DNA of 64,000 nucleotides, taken from contig DASZYT010000021.1 in NCBI GenBank assembly GCA_035545275.1, positions 1 through 64,000 of the forward strand. Reading direction: 5' to 3'. Position 1 is the stretch's first letter; every line of letters starts with the position of its first letter. Position numbers and translations under genes: made by a program. Origin of the DNA: DASZYT01 sp035545275. GTDB taxonomy: Bacteria > Patescibacteriota > Saccharimonadia > Saccharimonadales > UBA4665. Below are positions 8,796 through 18,408 of this stretch, one piece after another. The notes below the pieces were generated by a model. That model ran no database searches. It was given only the letters and a program-made list of their open reading frames with translations, and was not told where the DNA came from.

Positions 8796-9275
8796 CTAAC
8801 CTCGAGCAAAATGGGCGAAGGCGCGGTTGGCCTCGGCCATCTTGTGCGTGTCTTCACGCTTCTTAACTGCAGCGCCCTGGCCGTTGTAAGCGTCCATAAG
8901 CTCAGCTGCAATGCGGTCAGCCATGCTCATGCCCTTACGCGAGCGAGCAGCAGCTACAAACCACATGATGGTCAGGTGCTGTTGACGCTGGCCCTTAACT
9001 TCAAACGGAATCTGGTAGTTGGCACCGCCCACGCGGCGAGAACGGGTCTCGACGTGCGGCTGAATGTTTTTGAAGGCCTGCTCAAAGACTTCGAGCGGAT
9101 TGTCAACCTTCAGCTTTTTGGCGGCTTGCTCCATGCCACCATACACGAGGCGTTCAGCAATTTGCTTCTTACCGTTTAGCATCACACGATTGATAAGCTT
9201 GGCAACCTGGGTGCTGTTGTACAGACGATCAGGCTGAACTTCACGAACTAATGATTTGGTAGTTTTTCTAGGCAT
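8796..9275 (-). CDS. rpsG: 30S ribosomal protein S7
   Basis: 159 residues from MPRKTTKSLVREV, the usual S7 start; the frame is open 33 codons further up but that part overlaps the small gene in another frame. Signature regions include RVGGANYQIPFEV and the C-terminal KREDTHKMAEANRAFAHF. S7 nucleates the 30S head. Its start codon overlaps the last 8 nt of the upstream small gene (ATGCCTAG), so the two are translationally coupled. Confidence 0.96.
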   Translation of the reverse strand: MPRKTTKSLVREVQPDRLYNSTQVAKLINRVMLNGKKQIAERLVYGGMEQAAKKLKVDNPLEVFEQAFKNIQPHVETRSRRVGGANYQIPFEVKGQRQQHLTIMWFVAAARSRKGMSMADRIAAELMDAYNGQGAAVKKREDTHKMAEANRAFAHFARG

Positions 9276-9501
9276 CGGTGTTCTCCTCTCCAGTAGCGGT
9301 TTCGTCAGGACAGCTAGCTGCGGCACGTGCTTCCATAACACGAGGACTTGTGAGAACTCGCATACGCAGCCCATCTACGGTAAAAGTTGTTGGGTCAAAT
9401 GAATAGTTCTTTAGCAAGTCGTTAATCTTGTCTGCCCCCAATACTGCACCACCGATAGTTTCAGGAGTATCTTGAGTAGGAATACTTTCTGCTGCCGTCA
9501 T
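9268..9501 (-). CDS. Uncharacterised small protein between rpsL and rpsG
   Basis: 77 residues. The ATG lies 2 nt after the rpsL stop and the gene runs 8 nt into rpsG, so its translation is locked between two ribosomal proteins. The sequence is acidic: a Thr/Pro-rich start (MTAAESIPTQDTPETIGG), a central KINDLLKNYSFDPTTFTVDG and a Glu/Asp-rich end (CPDETATGEENTDA). No membrane segment and no family recognised. The overlaps argue that it is a real, regulated gene and not a chance frame. Confidence 0.65.
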   Translation of the reverse strand: MTAAESIPTQDTPETIGGAVLGADKINDLLKNYSFDPTTFTVDGLRMRVLTSPRVMEARAAASCPDETATGEENTDA

Positions 9502-9503
9502 AA

Positions 9504-9911
9504 CTACCCCTTCTTTGTACCGTACTTAGAACGGCCCTTCTTACGGTCGTTTACACCCTGGAGGTCCAGGCTGCCACGCACAATGTGGTAACGCACACCA
9601 GGAAGGTCCTTGACGCGGCCACCGCGCACAAGCACGACTGCGTGCTCCTGCAGATTGTGGCCTTCACCACCGATGTAAGCCCACACTTCGTAGCCGTTAG
9701 TCAGGCGCACACGGGCAACCTTACGCAAGGCCGAGTTTGGCTTCTTTGGGGTTTTAGTAGTGACCTTTACGCAGACACCGCGCTTTAAAGGCGCAGCCTT
9801 CTCGTAGTTCTTGGTCTTTAGGTTGTTGGTGACACGTTGCAGCGCTGGCGATTTACTCTTGTCAGTCGCCTTGCTGCGCGGCTTGCGCACCAATTGATTG
9901 ATTGTTGGCAT
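9504..9911 (-). CDS. rpsL: 30S ribosomal protein S12
   Basis: 135 residues. Signature segments are [10 protein letters not shown], the decoding-site loop [11 protein letters not shown] and the [17 protein letters not shown] segment. S12 monitors decoding in the A site. The lysine and proline positions linked to streptomycin resistance look wild type. A strong AAAGGAG lies just upstream. It follows rpoC by 93 nt, with no clear terminator between, so rpoB-rpoC and the str genes may be read through together. Confidence 0.97.
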   Translation of the reverse strand: MPTINQLVRKPRSKATDKSKSPALQRVTNNLKTKNYEKAAPLKRGVCVKVTTKTPKKPNSALRKVARVRLTNGYEVWAYIGGEGHNLQEHAVVLVRGGRVKDLPGVRYHIVRGSLDLQGVNDRKKGRSKYGTKKG

Positions 9912-10004
9912 CTAGTCTCCTTTATGGCTGCGATCTATCTGCAGCGGGGAATATGCCGGTTCCCTGGCTCGGATCGCTTATGTAACGTAGTAATTTTAAC
10001 AGTT

Positions 10005-13000
10005 TTAGGCTTCAGATGCAACGTCTTCGGTTGCATCTACGCCAAGCTCGTCATCTTCGCTTGAAAAGCCGGTGCCCACAGGGATCTGGCGGCCCAAGAT
10101 GACATTCTCTTTCAGGCCAAACAGGCGGTCAACGCGGCCACTGGTAGCGGCACCGATGAGCACGCGTGTGGTGTCCTGGAAGCTAGCGGCGCTCAGGAAT
10201 GAGTCAGTGCTGAGCGACGCCTTAGTAATGCCAAGTAGCAGCTGGTTGTATTTAGCGGGCTGTTTGCCGGCTGCTGTCAACTGCTCGTTAGCCTCTACGA
10301 CAGACAGCTTGCTAACGATATCGCCCGTTACAAACTCGCTGTCGCCCGACTCTTCGATCTGGACGCGGCTGAACATCTGACGCACGATGATTTCAAGGTG
10401 CTTGTCGGCGATGTTTTGGCCCTGCCCGGCGAAGATGTGCAGGATCTCGTTCATGATGTAGCGCTGGGTGGCTTCGACGCCTTGTAGACGCATCAGATCA
10501 TGCAGGTTGATAGAACCGTTGGTAAGGCGCTGGCCGGCCACAACTGGTTCGCCGTCTGAGACGAGCAGTTGCTTGAAGCCCGGAATTTCGTAACGTACCA
10601 CACTCTGATGGCTCGGAGTGATGACAATTTCCTTCTTACTTACCTTTACGGTGCCTGCTACAGGTGCCACGAGCGGCTCAGAGTCATCGTCGAGCGCGGC
10701 TACGACATCACCGGCTGCTATAGATGCACCGGTCTTAGTGCGAGCTGTGCGCTCACCGAGCTCCAGCTTGACATTGGCGTTCGCATCGGCGGTGATTTGC
10801 ACAATGTAGTGATCGCCTTCTTCCCAGGTGTTGACCTGGCCAGAGATCTCGGTCAGATATGCCTGTCCCTTCGGAGTACGGACCTCAAAAAGCTCTTCTA
10901 CGCGTGACAGGCCCTGGGCAGTATCGTCGGCCACGACAGCACCAGAACGGTGCTTGGAGTCGAGGCTTAGCTGCGTGCCGGGCTCACCAATGGACTGGGC
11001 GGCGATGACGCCGATAGGATGATGTGCGGCTACTAATGAACCTGTTGCAGGGTCGACACCATACGACTTCTGAGGCACGCCACGTACGCTTGTAGCGCTC
11101 AGTGCACTCAAAATCTTAACCCCATCAATGCTCTCGTCCGCGTCAATAGCCTCGGCGATGTCATGCGTGATAAGCTCACCCCGTTTGAGATAGCCCTTGC
11201 GGTTTTCAGCTGCAAAGCGTCCCTCGAGGCGTGAGGCAAACGTCACGCCGATTTCATGGGCGTCGCTGCGCAACATGGCAAAACCAGGATCCAGCTCCTC
11301 GTCTTCTTCGATGGTAAAGACGTCTTGCGAGACGTCTACCAGGCGACGAGTAAGGTAACCGGCATCAGCAGTCTTAAGGGCAATGTCGATGAGCGCCTTG
11401 CGGGTACCACGGGTACCGGTGAAGTATTCCAGCGGGTCAAGGCCGGCAATGTAGCCGGACTTTACTGGAAGCTCAATAGCGCGACCTGATGCGTCCGATA
11501 GTACGCCGAGCATACCGACAGCGTTCAATAGGTTCGAGATGTTGCCACGAGCGCCAGAGGTAATACCGATGGCCGTAGAGGTGTCCTGACCGGTTAACTG
11601 CTCAGAAAGCATGTCACGGACACGCACCTCAATTTTTGTCCAGTTTTCAACGGTCAGGCGGTAGCGTTCGTCTTCGGTGATGAAGCCTTGTTCGTATTGC
11701 TCTGAGATGGCAGCGGCACGTTTTTCACCTTCTTCAATCACCGCTTGCATGCCCTCAATCGGCCTGAAGTCGCCCATGCCCATGGACAAACCAGAGCGTG
11801 TAGCGTACATGAAGCCCAGGTCCTTAAGGGCATCGGCAATTTGCGCCGTCTCTTCCTGGCCGTATTTGGCATACACTCGAGCCATAACCTGCTGCAAGCG
11901 CTTTTTGGTCATGGGCTCATCCTGGAACTTAAAGTCTTCGGGGAACGTTTCGTTGAACAAAACACGGCCCAGGGTCGTCTCGCGGACTTCACCGCGGAAT
12001 GGTACGCGTATGGCAGTCTGGAGCAAAATAGTGCCAGCATCGCGCGCCATGAGGGCCTCGTTAACGCTGGAAAATGCTACGGGCTTCTTATCGGAAATGC
12101 CAGGACGCGTGTAGGTAAGGTAGTAACAACCAAGCACGATGTCCTGCTCGATGTGCAAAATGGGTGAACCGTCGGCTGGCTTCAGCAGGTTGCGATTGGC
12201 AGCCATGATTTCACGTGCTTCGCGCTGCGCTTCGTCAGAAAGCGGCAGGTGGACAGCCATCTGGTCGCCATCGAAGTCGGCGTTGAAGCCCTTACAGACG
12301 AGCGGGTGCAGCTGGATAGCGCGACCTTCGATGAGCACTGGCTGGAAAGCCTGGATACTCAAACGGTGAAGGCTGGGTGCGCGGTTGAGCAGCACGTATT
12401 TGCCCTTGATGACCTCATCGAGAGCGTCCCACACTACAGTCTCACCGGTCTCGATAAGGCGAGAAGCCGAGCGGATGTTGTGCGCTTGGTCGCGGGCAAT
12501 GAGCTCACCGATAACGAACGGCTTGAATAGTTCAAGCGCCATCATCTTGGGCAAACCACACTGGTTAATCTTGAGCTCCGGACCGGCCACGATAACCGAG
12601 CGGCCGGAGTAGTCGACACGCTTACCGAGCAGGTTTTGACGGAAACGGCCTTGCTTGCCCTTCAGCATGTCTGAAAGGCTCTTCAGGCGACGGCGCTGGC
12701 CGGTTGCAGCCACGGCGCGGCCACTGCGGGCGTTACCGTTGTCGATGAGCGCATCGACAGCTTCCTGGAGCATGCGCTGCTCGTTGCGACGGATGACTTC
12801 GGGAGCATTCAGCTCCATCAGTTTCTTCAGACGATTGTTGCGGTTAATGACACGGCGGTATAGGTCGTTAAGGTCTGAGGTCGCAAAGCGGCCACCGGTA
12901 AGTTGCACCATTGGGCGCAGGTCGGGAGGAATGACCGGTAGCACTGTCACGCACATGCTGCTTGGCTTAATGCCGGCACGCTGCATGCTCTCCAGCAGAC

Positions 13001-13832
13001 GCAGGCGCTTGAGCAGTTTCTTTTTGCGCTGGCCCTTTGCTTCCTCGGATTCCTTGGTAAGGTCTTCGATGAGTTTGTCGAGGTCAACTTCTTCGAGCAG
13101 GTCACGCAGGGCTTTGCCGCCCATGCCGACCTTTATAATCTCGCGTAGCTCGTCAGGCAAGTTGCGATAGTCGGTTTCGTTGATGAGGTGCATTTTCTCA
13201 AGACCGGTAAGCTGCTCACGCAGGGTCTCAAAGTCGTTGGTAACCTCTTCGAGCTCTTTGGTTTGCATTTCTGCCAGAGCCTTGACGTTGGCGTCCTCTT
13301 TTTCGGCTTCTTTTTCAAAGCGTAGCTTGATGGCTTCCTTAGCGGCTGCAAATTCAGCCTCCTTGTCGGCCAGCATCTTGTCTCGCTTGGTGATGTCTAC
13401 TTCAGTGATGACGTAGCTGGCAAAGTACGCTACACGCTCGAGGCTCTTGACTGTCAGACCCAAAACGAGGCCCATGGCGCTCGGCGTGCCGCGCAGAAAC
13501 CAGATGTGTGCAACCGGTACGGCCAAACCGATGTGGCCCATGCGCTCGCGACGCACGATGCTACGGGTAACAATCTCACCATTTTTGTCCACGGCTGCTT
13601 CGCGGCTACGAACGCCCTTATATTTGGCGTCGTGTGGGTTGATGTCTTTGACCGGGCCAAAAATGCGCTCGCAGAACAAGCCGTCGCGTTCCGGTTTTTG
13701 AGTGCGGTAGTTGATGGTCTCTGGCTTCGTCACTTCGCCATGGCTCCACTCCTGGATATCTTCCGGGCTAGCGATGGCGAGGCGTACTGCGTCAAAGTCG
13801 GTGATGTCGGTGCCTTGTGAATAGCGACGCAT
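10005..13832 (-). CDS. rpoC: RNA polymerase beta' subunit, lacking both zinc sites
   Basis: 1275 residues. The catalytic motif NADFDGDQMAVH is intact, as are the bridge-helix region and the GVIAAQSIGEPGTQL segment. Oddly, the N-terminal zinc finger, which in most bacteria lies between GLFCERIFGPVKD and VRRERMGH with four cysteines, is here INPHDAKYKGVRSREAAVDK and has none. The second zinc site, normally a cysteine cluster before VGVIAAQSIGEP, reads LSATSVRGVPQKSYG (about residues 905-920), again without cysteines. A charged coiled-coil region spans about residues 155-260. It follows rpoB by 2 nt. Confidence 0.98.
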   Translation of the reverse strand: MRRYSQGTDITDFDAVRLAIASPEDIQEWSHGEVTKPETINYRTQKPERDGLFCERIFGPVKDINPHDAKYKGVRSREAAVDKNGEIVTRSIVRRERMGHIGLAVPVAHIWFLRGTPSAMGLVLGLTVKSLERVAYFASYVITEVDITKRDKMLADKEAEFAAAKEAIKLRFEKEAEKEDANVKALAEMQTKELEEVTNDFETLREQLTGLEKMHLINETDYRNLPDELREIIKVGMGGKALRDLLEEVDLDKLIEDLTKESEEAKGQRKKKLLKRLRLLESMQRAGIKPSSMCVTVLPVIPPDLRPMVQLTGGRFATSDLNDLYRRVINRNNRLKKLMELNAPEVIRRNEQRMLQEAVDALIDNGNARSGRAVAATGQRRRLKSLSDMLKGKQGRFRQNLLGKRVDYSGRSVIVAGPELKINQCGLPKMMALELFKPFVIGELIARDQAHNIRSASRLIETGETVVWDALDEVIKGKYVLLNRAPSLHRLSIQAFQPVLIEGRAIQLHPLVCKGFNADFDGDQMAVHLPLSDEAQREAREIMAANRNLLKPADGSPILHIEQDIVLGCYYLTYTRPGISDKKPVAFSSVNEALMARDAGTILLQTAIRVPFRGEVRETTLGRVLFNETFPEDFKFQDEPMTKKRLQQVMARVYAKYGQEETAQIADALKDLGFMYATRSGLSMGMGDFRPIEGMQAVIEEGEKRAAAISEQYEQGFITEDERYRLTVENWTKIEVRVRDMLSEQLTGQDTSTAIGITSGARGNISNLLNAVGMLGVLSDASGRAIELPVKSGYIAGLDPLEYFTGTRGTRKALIDIALKTADAGYLTRRLVDVSQDVFTIEEDEELDPGFAMLRSDAHEIGVTFASRLEGRFAAENRKGYLKRGELITHDIAEAIDADESIDGVKILSALSATSVRGVPQKSYGVDPATGSLVAAHHPIGVIAAQSIGEPGTQLSLDSKHRSGAVVADDTAQGLSRVEELFEVRTPKGQAYLTEISGQVNTWEEGDHYIVQITADANANVKLELGERTARTKTGASIAAGDVVAALDDDSEPLVAPVAGTVKVSKKEIVITPSHQSVVRYEIPGFKQLLVSDGEPVVAGQRLTNGSINLHDLMRLQGVEATQRYIMNEILHIFAGQGQNIADKHLEIIVRQMFSRVQIEESGDSEFVTGDIVSKLSVVEANEQLTAAGKQPAKYNQLLLGITKASLSTDSFLSAASFQDTTRVLIGAATSGRVDRLFGLKENVILGRQIPVGTGFSSEDDELGVDATEDVASEA

Positions 13833-13834
13833 CT

Positions 13835-16800
13835 TTAGGCCTCCTCTTCTTCGTTAGTATCATTGTCATCTGCTGCGGCAGCCACTGGCATGCCTTGTTC
13901 GTCCTCGTTCAGGGGGGTATCGCCTTCTAGCTCTACCACGTCAAACTCATCGACAGAACTGTCTTCGGTAACATCAATGTCAGAAATCTGCAGCTGAGGC
14001 ACCTCTACTTCGGGCTGGTGCTCAGCTTCATCACGGATATTGCCGGCGAGTACCGCCTCGGCATCGATGATTTCACTCTGGTGCACCAAATCAACCTTCA
14101 GGCCCAAGCCCTGCAGCTCTTTCACGAGCACGTTGAAGCTTTCCGGTACCTTAGGACCAACAATTTCAGTCTTCTTAATGATGGACTCGTAGGCCTTGGA
14201 GCGGCCATAGACATCATCAGACTTGATGGTTAGCATTTCTTGGAGTGTGCTGGCGGCTCCATATGCTTCGAGTGCCCACACCTCCATTTCACCAAAGCGC
14301 TGGCCACCGTTTTGTGCTTTACCACCGAGCGGTTGCTGGGTAACCATCGTGTATGGGCCGGTCGAGCGGGCGTGTATTTTGTCGGCCACCATGTGGTTGA
14401 GCTTGATCATGTACATCATGCCCACCGTCGTCCGCTCGCTAAAGCGATCACCGGTACGGCCGTCGTACAGCCACTGCTTGCCATCGTCGGGGAGGCCGGC
14501 TTCTTTCAGTAGTTCGGCAATCTTTTCTGACGAAACACCATCAAAAGCGGGGCTTACAACCTTGATGCCAAGCGCTTCTGCGGCCATGGCCAAATGCGTT
14601 TCATACAGCTGACCGATGTTCATACGGGAAGGCACACCCAGTGGGTTCAAAACGATGTCAACAGGAGTACCATCTTCAGTAAACGGCATGTCTTCGACCG
14701 GCAAAATACGGGCAATAACGCCCTTGTTACCGTGTCGACCACCCAGCTTGTCACCGACAGCGACTTTACGCATCTGGGCCACAAAGACCTGAATCTGCTT
14801 AATGACGCCGGCTTTGAGTTCGTGACCGGTTTCGCGGCTGAATACCTTTACGCCAACCACTTTACCGTGCTTACCGTTGCTCATGCGCTGCGAGGTGTCG
14901 CGGACTTCCTTGGCTTTTTCACCAAAGATAGCGCGAAGCAAACGCTCTTCGCTACTCAGCTCTTGCTCACCCTTGGGTGTAATCTTACCTACCAAGATAT
15001 CGCCGGGGTGCACTTCCGCGCCAATGCGGACAATGCCGTCTTCATCGAGGTGGCGCAGCGCGTCTTCGGAAACGTTTGGAATGTCGCGTGTGACAATTTC
15101 GGGGCCAAGCTTGGTCTCGCGTACTTCAATCATGAAGTCAACAATGTGAATGCTGGTCAGCGTGTCGTCTTCGACCAGTTTGCGGCTAATGACGATGGCG
15201 TCTTCGAAGTTGTAGCCCGCCCATGGCATAAATGCCACGCGGAGGTCTTTACCGAGCGCCAGCTCGCCACCCTGCACAGACATGCCCTCAACGAGGACAT
15301 CACCCTTCTTGACCTTATCGCCAGTACTAACAGCCACCTTTTGATTGATACTGGTGCCTTCATTGCTGCGCACAAAGTGCTGTGGCTGGTAGGCGACCGT
15401 GTCGCCACTTTTGTACTTCACGATCACTTCTTGGGCGCTCGCTTTAACAACTTCGCCGTCGCTTTCTGCGACAGTTAGCTGACCGGTGTTACGGGCAGCA
15501 GCACCTTCGAGCCCCGTACCAACAATCGGAGACGATGGCTGAATCAGCGGCACTGCCTGGCGTTGCTGGTTACTACCCATAAGAGAGCGGTATACGTAGT
15601 TCTTTTCGATGAATGGGATGAGTCCGGCAGACGAGCCGATGATCTGGTTTCTGGAAGCGTCCATGTGCGTTACTTCGTTCGCATCAACTTCACCGGATTT
15701 CAAATGTGTGCGGGCGCTGACGCGCTCGTCAACAAAGTAGCCATTATCGTCGATTTCGTTACCACCGCCTGCGATGACAGCCGCCTCTTCTTCGAAAGCA
15801 TCCAAATACACCACGTCTTTGGTAACCTTTGCTTTGACGGGCCACGTTACGCGACCGGTAACTTTGGCGAGTTTCGCGGCGTCGGCCGCAGTAATGGGTT
15901 TACCGGCTTTTACGATGGCTTTGCCCTTTTCGTCTTCAAGGTCGACAGAGGCAATGTGCCCGACACTGTCTTTTGCCGTAACGGCATTAGTAACCTTGCG
16001 GTAAGGGGTTTCCACAAAGCCATAATCATTGACTCGGGCATAGTTAGCCAAGTTCAGCACCAAACCAATGTTGGCACCTTCTGGCGTTTCGACAGCACAG
16101 ATACGGCCGTAGTGGGTGGCGTGTGCGTCACGGACTTCAAAGCCGGCGCGCTCACGGCTCAAACCACCAGGGCCCATGGAGCTCAGACGGCGCTTGTGTG
16201 CCAACTCGCTAAGCGGGTTGATCTGGTCCATGAACTGGCTTAGCTGTGAGCTTGCGAAAAACTCGCGAACAGCCGCCACAACCGGGCGGGCATTGATGAG
16301 CTGTCCAGGTTGTACGGTTTCAATCTCGCTCATAGACATGCGGTCTTTAGTGTTGCGCTCCATGCGCAGCAGACCAATGCGGAACTGCCGCTGCACCAGT
16401 TCACCAACGAGCTTCACGCGGCGGTTGGCCAGGCTGTCTATGTCGTCAGATGGCTCCTGGGTGTTATTCATGCGAATAATTTCGGCAATGATAGCCTCAA
16501 GGTCTTCAATGCGCATTACGCGATTTTCGATGGTGTTAGGCACATTGAGATCCAGGCGCTTGTTGATCTTATAGCGACCAACACGGCTGAAATCAAAGCG
16601 CTTGAAGTTGTAGAACATGTTTTCGAGCAAGCTGCGGGCGTTGTCCACCGTAGCCAGGTCACCCGGACGCAAGCGGCGATATACCTCAATGAGGGCATCG
16701 TTTTGGCCATGAGTCGGATCTTTCTCAAACGTGGCATCGAGGTGGCTCAGTTTGCCCGTGTCAACGTGCTTGAAGGCATCGCGCATGTGGGCTTCGCTGA

Positions 16801-17401
16801 GACCGAGGGCACGCAACAGCGTGGTAACCGCGATTTTGCGCTTGCGGTCAATCTTGACATACAGTGCACCGTTGGCAGCAGTCTCAAACTCAAGCCAGGC
16901 ACCGCGACCGGGGATAACCTTAGCGCCATACAAGTTGGTAGTGCGGTGTTGCTCGCTGGTAAAGAATACGCCGGCGGAACGGATCAGCTGGCTTACCACA
17001 ACGCGTTCAGCGCCATTGATAACAAACGTACCGCGGCTAGTCATCCACGGGTAGTCACCCAGGTAAATTTCCTGCTCTTTGACTTCGCCGGTTACTTTAT
17101 TAATGAGCTCTACGTTGGCCAGCAATGGCGCCTCAAAGCTCACATTATTTTCGCGCGCTTCGGCTTCCGTCATTTTCGGGTCACCAAAGTGATAATCTTT
17201 GAAGTTTAGGGTTAGTTTTGAGCCGGTGTAGTCATCTATAGGGCTAATCTCGGCCAGTAATTCGCCAAGCCCTTCCTCGACGAACCACATAAATGATTTG
17301 GTTTGGTGATCTACCAGGCTTGGTAGGTCAATAACATTGTCGTCCCGCGTGAAATATACACGCTGGGCGGCTGATGCTTTGGTGGTGCTGGTCTTTGCCA
17401 T
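13835..17401 (-). CDS. rpoB: RNA polymerase beta subunit
   Basis: 1188 residues. It carries the Rif-region elements SQFMDQINPLSELAHKRRLS and GPGGLSRERAGFEVRD, and the GRHGNKGV and LPVEDMPF motifs of the catalytic half. The C-terminus has an acidic tail (DDNDTNEEEEA). The rifampicin-pocket residues look like the sensitive type, but this is a reading by eye. It is the first gene of the rpoBC unit, behind a leader of about 300 nt and a TTGACA promoter next to the end of clpP. Confidence 0.98.
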   Translation of the reverse strand: MAKTSTTKASAAQRVYFTRDDNVIDLPSLVDHQTKSFMWFVEEGLGELLAEISPIDDYTGSKLTLNFKDYHFGDPKMTEAEARENNVSFEAPLLANVELINKVTGEVKEQEIYLGDYPWMTSRGTFVINGAERVVVSQLIRSAGVFFTSEQHRTTNLYGAKVIPGRGAWLEFETAANGALYVKIDRKRKIAVTTLLRALGLSEAHMRDAFKHVDTGKLSHLDATFEKDPTHGQNDALIEVYRRLRPGDLATVDNARSLLENMFYNFKRFDFSRVGRYKINKRLDLNVPNTIENRVMRIEDLEAIIAEIIRMNNTQEPSDDIDSLANRRVKLVGELVQRQFRIGLLRMERNTKDRMSMSEIETVQPGQLINARPVVAAVREFFASSQLSQFMDQINPLSELAHKRRLSSMGPGGLSRERAGFEVRDAHATHYGRICAVETPEGANIGLVLNLANYARVNDYGFVETPYRKVTNAVTAKDSVGHIASVDLEDEKGKAIVKAGKPITAADAAKLAKVTGRVTWPVKAKVTKDVVYLDAFEEEAAVIAGGGNEIDDNGYFVDERVSARTHLKSGEVDANEVTHMDASRNQIIGSSAGLIPFIEKNYVYRSLMGSNQQRQAVPLIQPSSPIVGTGLEGAAARNTGQLTVAESDGEVVKASAQEVIVKYKSGDTVAYQPQHFVRSNEGTSINQKVAVSTGDKVKKGDVLVEGMSVQGGELALGKDLRVAFMPWAGYNFEDAIVISRKLVEDDTLTSIHIVDFMIEVRETKLGPEIVTRDIPNVSEDALRHLDEDGIVRIGAEVHPGDILVGKITPKGEQELSSEERLLRAIFGEKAKEVRDTSQRMSNGKHGKVVGVKVFSRETGHELKAGVIKQIQVFVAQMRKVAVGDKLGGRHGNKGVIARILPVEDMPFTEDGTPVDIVLNPLGVPSRMNIGQLYETHLAMAAEALGIKVVSPAFDGVSSEKIAELLKEAGLPDDGKQWLYDGRTGDRFSERTTVGMMYMIKLNHMVADKIHARSTGPYTMVTQQPLGGKAQNGGQRFGEMEVWALEAYGAASTLQEMLTIKSDDVYGRSKAYESIIKKTEIVGPKVPESFNVLVKELQGLGLKVDLVHQSEIIDAEAVLAGNIRDEAEHQPEVEVPQLQISDIDVTEDSSVDEFDVVELEGDTPLNEDEQGMPVAAAADDNDTNEEEEA

Positions 17402-17744
17402 ACGTAAAAGCTGTGCCCCCTCAAACCTTTCTGACGCGCCGGCCCGTTTTCTGGCAAAGCCAGAAGCTCTGCCGTCACTCTTGGCGTCTCACTGCGTCAA
17501 CTGGCATCGTCACTCACTCGGCGTATAACCAATACGCCTGATTCGTTCCTTGCCGTTTCCTTGTGATACATCCAAGCAGAAAAGCTTTGAACTTAAATAA
17601 TTGATGATGGTTTATAAGTTGTTTCGCGCGAAGATCCTAAGAGGGCGTTTTTGGTTTATCAATACGTACGCACAGATAAACTACCCAGCTTACACTACTT
17701 CTTGAGTGTATAGTTTATAGAGGCCGGATTGTATTGTCAACGGC
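17402..17744 (-). promoter_or_regulatory. rpoBC promoter and long structured leader
   Basis: No gene is seen in this stretch. On the minus strand TTGACA (17735-17740) is followed after 17 nt by TAAACT (17712-17717), with an alternative TATAAA at 17714-17719. The transcript would start near 17705, leaving a leader of about 300 nt. Two clear hairpins lie in it: GGCGTAT-TGGTT-ATACGCC (17520-17538) and TTCTGGC-TTT-GCCAGAA (17449-17465). Neither has a T-run. Only a weak, distant GAGGGGG precedes the ATG. Confidence 0.6.
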
Positions 17745-18359
17745 TTATTTGAATTCTTTGGGTGGGCTGGTGATGACGGCGTCGACAATACCGTACTTTT
17801 TAGCTTCGCCGGAGTCCATCCACTTGTCACGTTCCATGTCTTCACGGATTTTTTCGACCTTCTGGCCGGTATTTTTGGCCATAATTTCATTGAGGCGCTG
17901 TTTGATGCGGAGTGATTCCTTGAGGTCAATCTCCATATCGGTGACCTTGCCGCGGGTGCCGCTGGACGGCTGGTGGATCATCACGGTCGCATTGGGCAGA
18001 ATGAACCGCTTACCCTTGGCGCCGCTACTCAGTAGAAAGGCGGCGGCTGAAGCTTGCACGCCGATACCTACGGTCTGCACGTCGTTGGTTACGTACTGCA
18101 TGGTGTCGTAAATGGCCAGAGCGTCGTACACGCTGCCGCCGGGGCTGTTGATGTAAAAGAATATGTCCTTTTTGGGGTCCTCAGCCTGCAAAAACAGCAG
18201 CTGTGCCACGATAAGATTGGCCGTAGCTTCATTGACATCGGTGCCTAAAAATATAATGCGGTCTTTTAAGAGACGGCTGTAGATGTCGTAGGCGCGCTCA
18301 TAGCGGCCCTCATTTTCGATAACGGTTGGAACTAAAACTTGCGAGATGGGATTGTTCAT
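17745..18359 (-). CDS. clpP: ATP-dependent Clp protease proteolytic subunit
   Basis: 204 residues from [13 protein letters not shown]. The start is set by the promoter: the -10 ends 7 nt upstream, so the longer frame is not transcribed. The catalytic triad is Ser104 (in GVQASAAAF), His129 (MIHQPSSG) and Asp178 (MERDKWMD), with the same spacing as in E. coli ClpP. The N-terminal [19 protein letters not shown] is standard. It partners with ClpC (33439-35925), and both genes carry CIRCE operators, so they form one heat-shock regulon. Confidence 0.97.
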   Translation of the reverse strand: MNNPISQVLVPTVIENEGRYERAYDIYSRLLKDRIIFLGTDVNEATANLIVAQLLFLQAEDPKKDIFFYINSPGGSVYDALAIYDTMQYVTNDVQTVGIGVQASAAAFLLSSGAKGKRFILPNATVMIHQPSSGTRGKVTDMEIDLKESLRIKQRLNEIMAKNTGQKVEKIREDMERDKWMDSGEAKKYGIVDAVITSPPKEFK

Positions 18360-18366
18360 GCAAACT

Positions 18367-18395
18367 ATTATAGAAAGCACGTTAGCACTCGTCAA
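18367..18395 (-). promoter_or_regulatory. clpP promoter (leaderless)
   Basis: Minus strand: TTGACG (18390-18395), a 17-nt spacer, TATAAT (18367-18372), then 7 nt to the ATG at 18359. The predicted transcript starts at the start codon. The -35 box lies inside the CIRCE element. Confidence 0.88.
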
Positions 18396-18408
18396 GCCCG
18401 AGTGCTAA
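18382..18408. promoter_or_regulatory. CIRCE operator (HrcA site) of clpP
   Basis: Perfect TTAGCACTC-N9-GAGTGCTAA. It covers the clpP -35 box, so HrcA binding would block the polymerase directly. It also contains the stop codon of the upstream small gene (18405-18407). Confidence 0.95.

Noticed and set aside
14594..17209. Two plus-strand frames of about 300 codons each
   Set aside because: Both are mirror frames of rpoB.
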